NCBI GenBank assembly: GCA_030533445.1
Contig: CM060070.1
Location: forward strand, 32,642,001 to 32,706,000
Length of the DNA stretch: 64,000 nucleotides
Direction: 5' to 3'
Source of the DNA: Cyprinodon diabolis
Lineage: Eukaryota > Chordata > Actinopteri > Cyprinodontiformes > Cyprinodontidae
Shown one piece after another: positions 59,675-64,000 of this stretch. The notes below the pieces were generated by a model. It was not told the origin of the DNA and did no database searches. It worked only from the letters and a program-made list of their open reading frames with translations. How positions within the stretch are numbered: position 1 is the first letter of the stretch; every line of letters starts with the position of its first letter. The translations under genes were made by a program, and so were the position numbers.

Positions 59675-61065
59675 GCAGCTTGGCCCATAGAATGCATCTT
59701 TATCCAGTTAGAACGCAAAGCAGCTTGGCCCAGTTGGAACGCAAAGCAGCTCGGCCCAGTTGGAACGCAAAGCAGCTCGGCCCAGTTGAAACGCAAAGCA
59801 GCTCGGCCCAGTTGGAACGCAAAGCAGCTCGGCCCAGTTGGAACGCAAAGCAGCTCGGCCCAGTTGGAACGCAAAGCAGCTCGGCCCAGTTGAAACGCAA
59901 AGCAGCTCGGCCCAGTTGAAACGCAAAGCAGCTCGGCCCAGTTGGAACGCAAAGCAGCTCTGCCCAGTTGGAACGCAAAGCAGCTCGGCCCAGTTGGAAC
60001 GCAAAGCAGCTCGGCCCAGTTGGAACGCAAAGCAGCTCGGCCCAGTTGAAACGCAAAGCAGCTCGGCCCAGTTGGAACGCAAAGCAGCTCGGCCCAGTTT
60101 GAACGCAAAGCAGCTCGTCCCAGTTGAAACGCAAAGCAGCTCGGCCCAGTTGAAACGCAAAGCAGCTCGGCCCAGTTGGAACGCAAAGCAGCTCGGCCCA
60201 GTTTGAACGCAAAGCAGCTCGGCCCAGTTGAAACGCAAAGCAGCTCGGCCCAGTTGAAACGCAAAGCAGCTCGGCCCAGTTGGAACGCAAAGCAGCTCGG
60301 CCCAGTTGGAACGCAAAGCAGCTCGGCCCAGTTGGAACGCAAAGCAGCTCGGCCCAGTTGGAACGCAAAGCAGCTCGGCCCAGTTGGAACACAAAGCAGC
60401 TCGGCCCAGTTGGAACGCAGCTTTATCCAGTTGGAGCGCAGTTTGGCCCAATTAGAATGCATCTTTATCCAGTTAGAACACAAAGCAGCTCGGCCCAGTT
60501 GGAACGCAGCTTTATCCAGTTGGAGCGCAGTTTGGCCCAATTAGAATGCATCTTTATCCAGTTAGAACACAAAGCAGCTCGGCCCAGTTGGAACGCAGCT
60601 TTATCCAGTTGGAGCGCAGTTTGGCCCAATTAGAATGCATCTTTATCCAGTTAGAACACAAAGCAGCTCGGCCCAGTTGGAACGCAGCTTTATCCAGTTG
60701 GAGCGCAGTTTGGCCCAATTAGAATGCATCTTTATCCAGTTAGAACACAAAGCAGCTCGGCCCAGTTGGAACGCAAAGCAGCTCGGCCCAGTCGGAACGC
60801 AAAGCAGTTTGGCCCAGTTGGGACGCAGCTTCGCCCAGTTGGAATGCAGCTTGGCCAAGTTGGAACGCAGCTCGGCCCAGTCAGAATGCAGCTCGGCCCA
60901 GTAAGAATTCAGCTTGGCCCAGTCAGAATGCAGCTCGGCCCAGTCAGAATGCAGCTCGGCCCAGTAAGAATGCAGCTCGGCCCAGTCAGAATGCAGCTCG
61001 GCCCAGTCAGAATGCAGCTCGGCCCAGTAAGAATGCAGCTCGGCCCAGTCAGAATGCAGCTTTGA
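59675..61065 (+). repeat. 26-bp minisatellite with 89-bp and 21-bp derived arrays
   Basis: Core unit 'ttggaacgcaaagcagctcg' plus 'gcccag' (26 bp), about 25 copies at 59700-60415. From 60420 to 60760 it becomes an 89-bp higher-order unit containing 'gcatctttatccagttagaa'. From 60850 it shortens to a 21-bp unit ('gcagctcggcccagtcagaa' plus one base). Since 26 is not divisible by 3, each strand reads a 26-residue periodic frame; none is a gene. Confidence 0.95.
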
Positions 61066-61792
61066 GTTCTGATTTGGAGAAGGTGAGGATCTTCCTGCAT
61101 TAGGATGAAGTCTAATGGTGTCTGAGGAGAAGAAGCTTCTGAACAACAGGCTTCTCTTTGGCCAGGAACCAGAACCTGGACCTGTCTCTGTGATCCTGCT
61201 TCAGATGGAACCGACTGCTCCCTGAGGCCCCGTTCACACCGTGTTTCACACACCGTTTAAAGTGAGAGGCCGGGCTGGCTTTGATTATTATGTTAACCCG
61301 GGTTGGTCAAAATGAAAACAGTGTGAGGAGCGCCTTCCCTGCCGCTGCAGAGCTGTCAGAGCCCGCTGACGAGCGGGGAAAGGGGAAAACACAAACACGA
61401 GGAGGTGAAGCATCTGTCGTCTGCTCGGATCATGTTCTGGACTGTCGGGTCACGGCCAGACAGCCAATGAAAACATTCCTGCCAAAAAATCCACGGATAG
61501 GAGCGGTCCGGTAATGGGATAAATTTTTCTAAATCAACTCTGGATTTCCCAAACGATTCATTATCTCAGCAGCGGATCCTATTAGCGGTCGCTTGGTTCT
61601 GTAGACCCAGAGGAAACCCGGAGTCAGTTCTGGTGATAACAGGCCTGGGCTTTTAAATTCCCAGTCCTCAGAGTTAAGTTTCAGTCGGGAATGTTGGAAT
61701 GGGATCAGGAATGGAGCAATGGTCGGAGGGAAACATGGAGACGGTTTGTTCTCAAAGCCCCACCTTAAGGGACCACTAAGGGCCCTGTTCCA

Positions 61793-62643
61793 GAACACAG
61801 ATCAGTCCATAATGTCTCTGCCTGGAGGACAGGATGGAGTTTGTGGTTCTGCCCCTCCCCTGTCTGGGCCCAGAACAACAGAGACATTTTCAGCCCCCTG
61901 TCGGCAGCCATGTTTTAAATGTCATCAAAAAATCTGTGAAATTTGATGATTATCAGTTCTATTGCTTATTATCATGTTATAGTCTTTATCGTTCCAGGAT
62001 GTTCTAACTGGTGCATCCGGATGATTTGTTGACTGGTTCTGGCAGAGGCAGGACCATAACACACCTTCAACCAAAGGTCCAAAAGAAAAATTACCTTCAA
62101 AGGGTTTGGGCTCACTCAGGTCGCTGCTCAGGCTGTCCAGGCTGACGGAACTGTCCACAGAGAGGATCCCATCTGGAAAGCACCACGCATGGAAGTGAGA
62201 AGATCAACCAGAACCAGAATCAGAGAACACATATCAGTCCACAGGGTCTCTGCCTGGAGGACAGGAAGGAGTTTATGGTTCTGCCCCTTCCCTGCTGGGC
62301 CCAGAACAACAGTCGTTTTCATCCCCCTGTCGGCAGCCATGTTTTAAATGTCAACATAAAATCTGTGAAATTTGGTCATTATCAGTTTTATTGCTTATTA
62401 TCATGTTATTATCTTTATCATCACCGGATGTTCTAACTGGTGCGTCCGGATGCTTGGTGACTGGTTCTGGCAGAGGTAGGACCATAACAAACCTTCAACC
62501 AAATGAAAAATTACCTCCTAAGGGATCGGTTTCACTCAGGTCACTGCTCAGGCTGTCCAGGCTGACAGAACTGTCCACAGAGAGGATCCCATCTGGACAG
62601 TACCACACACGGAAGTGAGAAGATCCACCAGAACCAGAATCGG
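61793..62643. repeat. Tandem 430-bp segmental duplication containing an exon
   Basis: 61793-62224 and 62225-62643 align along their whole length: 'ctctgcctggaggacagga', 'ctgtcggcagccatgtttta', 'ttgcttattatcatgttat', 'gttctaactggtgc'. They have scattered substitutions and small indels. Each copy contains one 78-bp exon of the minus-strand gene described separately. Confidence 0.85.
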
Positions 62644-63937
62644 GTATCATTTCCACCCCGAATAATGGGAATTTTTCCAGTACCTGCTGTGAAGCTTAGG
62701 CTCTCCAGATCTTTGTCATCCCAGCTCAGGTGGTACCCCACCTTCTCCAACCATTGGCTGTTGTATGAACAGAAATTTTCCAGCTTAATCTTTTTCCTCC
62801 ACTCTTCATCGTGTTCCTGAAACATCAGAAATTTAAATATACAGTTATGATTGAAGATCCAAATCTTTCTATAGAACCTTTCTATATGATCCAGTTCTGC
62901 CTGATAATGCTCAACCATGAGGTTCAGATCAGGCGTTTGATCCAATATGTGGAGACCGTAAGCCAGAACCGAGCCAGAACTCACTTTTACACAAACTTCC
63001 CTTAATTAGGAACGTTTCCTTAATAATTCCTGTTTTCTCCAAAATGGGACAGACAGAGAGAAGAACATGCAGTCCAGTTCTGGCAGACCAGTGTTGGAAC
63101 GGGGATCAGCTGCTGATCTGAACCTGGGAAGATCTGGGTTCTCAGCGAGAACCTTTGACAGGGTCATCAAATTACAACAACCACCCAATGTGGACTGTAA
63201 CTGGACCTGTAAGCTCAGACTGGTTCAGTACGGTAGAGGTTTTGTAATGCTGCGGGCCTGGGTCTAATCCCAGCAGCATCAAAGCACTGAGAGGATCCAC
63301 ACTGAAGTGAATGATGCCTTATTAACACCATAGCAGCGGGGAGGGGGGTACACACAGGACACTGTGGACCCGGCCCAATCCGGTTTGGAGCTTCTCCAAA
63401 GTTCTGCATGAAGTCTGGGTTTGTCCTGAGCTGCTCTGATCAAAGGCGGGTCTTTCAGTAACAGGGCGTGTTTAGATGAGGATTAACCGTAAGGCCGTGT
63501 GTGTTTTCTCTGCTGACGCTGCCGTCGGCCGGCTGACACACTCCAGATCCCCCCGCCTGCCTTTCATGAGGCTCAAAGCCCTGCTGATCATTTAAATGAA
63601 ACACTTCCTTCGCTCTGATTCGCTGCTTGCTCAGAGTCTACCACTAATTACGCCGATCAGGGGTCTGGCAGCGATCAGACGGCGGCTGGAAGCAAACCGC
63701 AGCCGTCAATCAGACGCTGATCTGGGTTCTGATTGACAGAGAGGTAGACGACAGGGGAGACGCATAAAGACTACCTGAAAGACATGATTAAAGACCAGCA
63801 TGAAGATTAACCTGAAGAGGATTTTGAATCATTTCTAAACCATCAGAATCTGTTTCTATTGGTCAAAATGAAGAAACTCAACCTGGATCAGAAACTCGGC
63901 AGACACCAGCTTCTCTGAGGAGACCTTTTCTTCACAG
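62095..63937 (-). CDS. Internal exons of an unrecognised conserved gene (partial)
   Basis: Minus-strand exons in transcript order: 63937-63883 (tentative), 62816-62684, 62592-62515, 62172-62095, all with AG acceptors and GT donors. Phases agree: the 55-bp exon ends in phase 0, the 133-bp exon ends in phase 1, and both 78-bp exons are 1-1. Translation reads CEEKVSSEKLVSAEFLIQ, then EHDEEWRKKIKLENFCSYNS and QWLEKVGYHLSWDDKDLESL-SFTAG, then DGILSVDSSVSLDSLSSDLS with a variable end (ETDPLG in the first copy, EPKPFE in the second). The Ser/Asp-rich duplicated segment looks like a flexible, possibly phosphorylated linker. I do not recognise the family. Further exons must lie outside the window on both sides, or to the left in sequence I could not resolve. 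Confidence 0.6.
62817..63882. other. Intron-like sequence, no other exon recognised
   Basis: Between the tentative 55-bp exon and the 133-bp exon. No element termini or coding patterns that I can support. Confidence 0.4.
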
Positions 63938-64000
63938 CTGGTTTTTAGGGGTGGAGTCAGACGCCTGCTTTGACTCTTCTATCTGTTTCGTTCTCATCCT

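Noticed and set aside
59668..60540. A 290-codon minus-strand frame with repeated SNWAELLCVPTGPSCFAF
   Set aside because: It is the 26-bp minisatellite read in a rotating frame; similar frames exist on the other strand and in other registers.

Overview
This is a vertebrate nuclear window, almost certainly from a ray-finned (teleost) fish. The genes have many short exons with GT-AG introns and a strongly vertebrate protein signature. The non-coding DNA is full of teleost-type mobile elements (hAT, Tc1, PIF/Harbinger-like and TTAA MITEs, L2-like and other LINE remnants) and long minisatellites. I cannot name the species. Nothing prokaryotic, viral or CRISPR-like was found. All calls come from reading the sequence; no database search was possible.

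Layout. (1) Positions 1-1759, minus strand: the 5' part of an IFIT-type interferon-induced TPR gene. Its first coding exon is a bare ATG plus two bases, and it has a good ISRE upstream. (2) 3986-15746, plus strand: a complete 16-exon gene for TRMT1L (TRM1-like tRNA guanine methyltransferase with C2H2 zinc fingers), 678 aa after splicing. (3) 16627-17936: a decayed Tc1-like transposon with DD37E spacing. (4) 18452-47762, plus strand: a complete 14-exon NIBAN1 gene, 886 aa after splicing. Its 11.9-kb intron 1 holds three in-phase tandem arrays (39, 36 and 21 bp) and two hAT elements lying side by side in a TA microsatellite. Its 8.2-kb intron 4 holds a 6.6-kb nested transposon: a hAT with a perfect 8-bp target duplication, carrying an inner DUF4806-coding element that was itself hit by two MITEs. 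(5) 47763-61800: gene-poor, with a teleost dispersed repeat, a Harbinger-like element split by a 3.3-kb hAT (which carries LINE ORF1 debris and a palindrome-rich foldback element), a GATG higher-order satellite, LINE tails and a 26-bp minisatellite. (6) 61793-64000, minus strand: internal exons of an unrecognised gene, including a tandemly duplicated symmetric 78-bp exon.

TRMT1L and NIBAN1 lie head to tail. From memory they are also close neighbours in human 1q25 (with RNF2 between them), so this looks like conserved vertebrate linkage rather than a functional operon. The IFIT gene is transcribed away from TRMT1L. Splice phases were checked exon by exon for both complete genes and are consistent throughout, which is the strongest evidence for the models.

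The most unusual structures are the 594-bp foldback element at 54207-54800 (eleven 8-bp palindromic or near-palindromic sites spaced 21-22 bp, a perfect 25-bp core hairpin and a 6-bp target duplication), the duplicated exon at 62095/62515, the in-frame stop-free 78-bp intron 13 of NIBAN1 that would encode a hydrophobic insert, and the dated stack of nested insertions in NIBAN1 intron 4.
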